Shown in pieces: positions 62,089-64,000 of a stretch of 64,000 nt of DNA. Source of the DNA: Phoenix dactylifera (lineage: Eukaryota; Streptophyta; Magnoliopsida; Arecales; Arecaceae); the NCBI RefSeq assembly GCF_009389715.1, contig NC_052407.1, positions 3,971,154 through 4,035,153 of the forward strand. Direction: 5' to 3'. Under the pieces are notes generated by a model that was given only the letters and a program-made list of their open reading frames with translations, was not told the DNA's origin and did not search any database. How positions within the stretch are numbered: position 1 is the first letter of the stretch; each line of letters opens with the position of its first letter. A program made the position numbers and the translations under genes.

Positions 62089-64000
62089 GTAAGCCTATGG
62101 ATCTATTGGCCTTCATCTCATTTTCTTATGCGTGTCTTTGTAACTCCATGATTCTAGAGCGTAGTATAGAGATTTCTCAATGACTAATTCTAGGGGCTTT
62201 TCATGTTTCTCCTTCCACGTACGTTGCACCAGGGTTGAATACTAAGTTGGCAACCCTGGATTATGCTGGCTTGAGGAGTTCTTCGTGTGTGTGCATGCGC
62301 CTCTTTGCCAATTTTCTTTTGCTATATATTTGTTTTTCATTCTGTGAAACTTTTGCTAAAAACGACACCCTCTCATCCTGTGAACCAGATCTCCTCATTG
62401 TTTGGTGGAATTATTTCTCCACATGAATGCCCGAAATATAGGGAGGGAAACATCGCGGACCCAATAAAATATCCACAGGAACCTCAAAAGTGATCTATAG
62501 TTGAGTCAACGTCGTTTACATGAGCACCAATTTCTTGATAAGTAATTTGGTACGCGGTACCGGTGGAGCCGCGTGTAATGTTTAATATCCAATTCCTCTC
62601 CCGTCGGTGCCCCAACACAACCCTTTGTTGAGAGTTCGCATTTTTCTCTTGCTAAAGCAAATGAATCATACCAGACGAATACATATGGATGCACCTAATA
62701 AAATTAAAAAATAAAATATCTCAGAGTGTCAAGGGCAACTTTCCATCTCCAGTCCATGGGGTACTATCCGAATGACTGGCTACATAAGCAGTCACCCAGT
62801 CCGCAGTCCCATTAGCTTCAGAGTTTGCATGCTTTACGTATAATATTTTCACCGTAGAATACAGTACCATCATAAATAACCACTGCATGATTTGTTTTTA
62901 GGATGGACAAGTTTTATTCATTTTTGAGGTATGTTGTGATGAAGAAGCGTCATCCATCTAAAATATGAATGATGTGGCGGCTATCCGCGCTCTACTATTA
63001 AAAGTCGGACCATAGATAATTCCATTTTTATTTTAGGCGGATGCAGATGTTAAAAAAAAAAAACAAAACATAAGTGGTGTATTTGGTGTACCGGAGGTTA
63101 AAAAATTAGTCAACAGAATTTTTTATTAAAGTATGGATTAGTCATTAATTCCAAAAAAAATCATATGCCATGCCACATAGCATTAGAGAATTATGTAGAT
63201 GGGTATAAAAATTAGAGTTTTTTTATATGAATACCCTTCTAAATATCGAATTTTATATGAATACCCTTCCAAAATTGATATTTATATATATACTCTCGTA
63301 AAACACTTGTTTTGCTATTCTATCTTGTTTTTATCCTTATTTTTACATATATATTCATGCTATTTAATATCGTTAAAAAATTAGCCGCTTCAAATTAAAA
63401 TGATTAAAATATTCTTAATAAGTAGATGTATAAAAGAAAATTTTTATAAGGTGATCACGATGAAGAACAAAAAAGTAACTTCAAAATTTTATTTTATTTT
63501 CATTTGAAATAAAAATAATTTTTATTAATGGTGTTAAAAGAATCGCGATATTATAAGCATTTATGTAAAAACAATATTTTATGGGAACGTGGAACTTCAC
63601 GTAAATTTAAATTTTTAAAAGAATATTTATAAAAAAAATCCTAAAAATTATAAGCCGAAGGCAGCCCTTGCGCGTTAACATCATTCTGGTGCCGAAGGGA
63701 TGGATTGGGTGCACCTTTTGCGCGAAAGAATCCAAATTCACCGTTGGATCACGTAACGATCGCTTTGGGATTTGTGCAGCAGATAAATAAAGAAGTTAAG
63801 GGTGCTTGATGATCTGTACCGGGCGCGATCCAACGATTGATGTCACGAAAGAAAAGCAATCATTCTTCCATGCGAGAGATACAATCCGAACCCCAAAGAA
63901 AGAATCTTCCTTGTACTCGGCCTTAAAAAATTAGTACAAAAAGATAATAATCCCTGACTCCGTCTTCTCCACCGATGGAAGACAAAGTAGAGGCCGGCTG
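62089..64000 (+). other. Intron 1 of gene 3 (partial)
   Basis: Matches intron 1 of gene 1. It contains the old LINE fragment (about 62644-62826) and AT-rich repeats (63225-63620). Short open frames here are shared with the left copy and look spurious. Confidence 0.75.
62644..62826 (-). mobile_element. Old LINE 3' fragment, right copy
   Basis: Same RNase H C-terminal remnant and same insertion point as 2591-2792, with a short T/CT tail in place of the long (CTT)n. Its flanking target duplication has decayed (gcattttt against gcatgcttt). Confidence 0.7.

Larger units (their letters stand above)
60291..64000. repeat. Segmental duplication, right copy (5' end of gene 3), runs off window
   Basis: It matches 411-4660 in order and at high identity. 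It has five 61-bp upstream units in place of one, a (TA)n run near 60880-60905, no young LINE insertion (empty site at 63866/63867) and a short T tract instead of the long (CTT)n. The match continues to the last base of the window. Confidence 0.9.

Overview
This is nuclear DNA of a flowering plant. The genes have GT-AG introns of 77 bp to 4.2 kb and chloroplast transit peptides, and they sit in AT-rich DNA packed with decayed LTR, LINE, hAT, CACTA and Mutator-like elements. A monocot, possibly a palm, is my best guess from the gene family and repeat style; it is an inference. No prokaryotic feature, tRNA, rRNA or CRISPR array was seen.

The window is built around a tandem array of tryptophan synthase alpha (TSA) family genes, all on the + strand. 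Gene 1 (1813-15167, 9 exons, 323 aa) is a divergent, intact-looking TSA paralogue with features that recall the monocot indole-3-glycerol-phosphate lyase (IGL/BX1) side of the family. Gene 2 (33410-49805, 9 exons, 311 aa) is a canonical plastid TSA. Exons 2-9 have identical lengths and intron phases in both genes. Gene 3 is represented by exon 1 only (61867-62088) and runs off the right edge. It lies in a second copy (about 60291-64000) of the block that carries the 5' end of gene 1 (about 411-4660), so the array is still growing by segmental duplication.

Layout: 1-410, a 20-21 bp periodic GAGTCGACTCC array and unassigned DNA; 411-15167, gene 1 with a TRIM, two Mutator-like MITEs and two LINE pieces in its introns; 15545-33070, intergenic repeats (a Gypsy-type LTR with 20 TGGGCC motifs, a 366-bp tandem duplication, a CACTA-like element carrying fused JmjC-demethylase and dynamin gene fragments, an orphan bZIP exon, a second Gypsy-type LTR split by a Copia-type LTR, and a hAT-like element); 33410-49805, gene 2 with a third Mutator-like MITE, a hAT element with perfect 8-bp target duplications, and a second 20-21 bp array; 49806-60290, downstream repeats including LTR-derived minisatellites, a hAT transposase remnant and a Copia gag pseudogene; 60291-64000, the duplicated block with gene 3.

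Functionally, TSA splits indole-3-glycerol phosphate into indole and glyceraldehyde-3-phosphate in the plastid. Gene 2 most likely serves tryptophan synthesis with the beta subunit. Genes 1 and 3 are candidates for a specialised, perhaps free-indole-releasing, duplicate. That last point is inference and needs phylogeny and enzyme assay.
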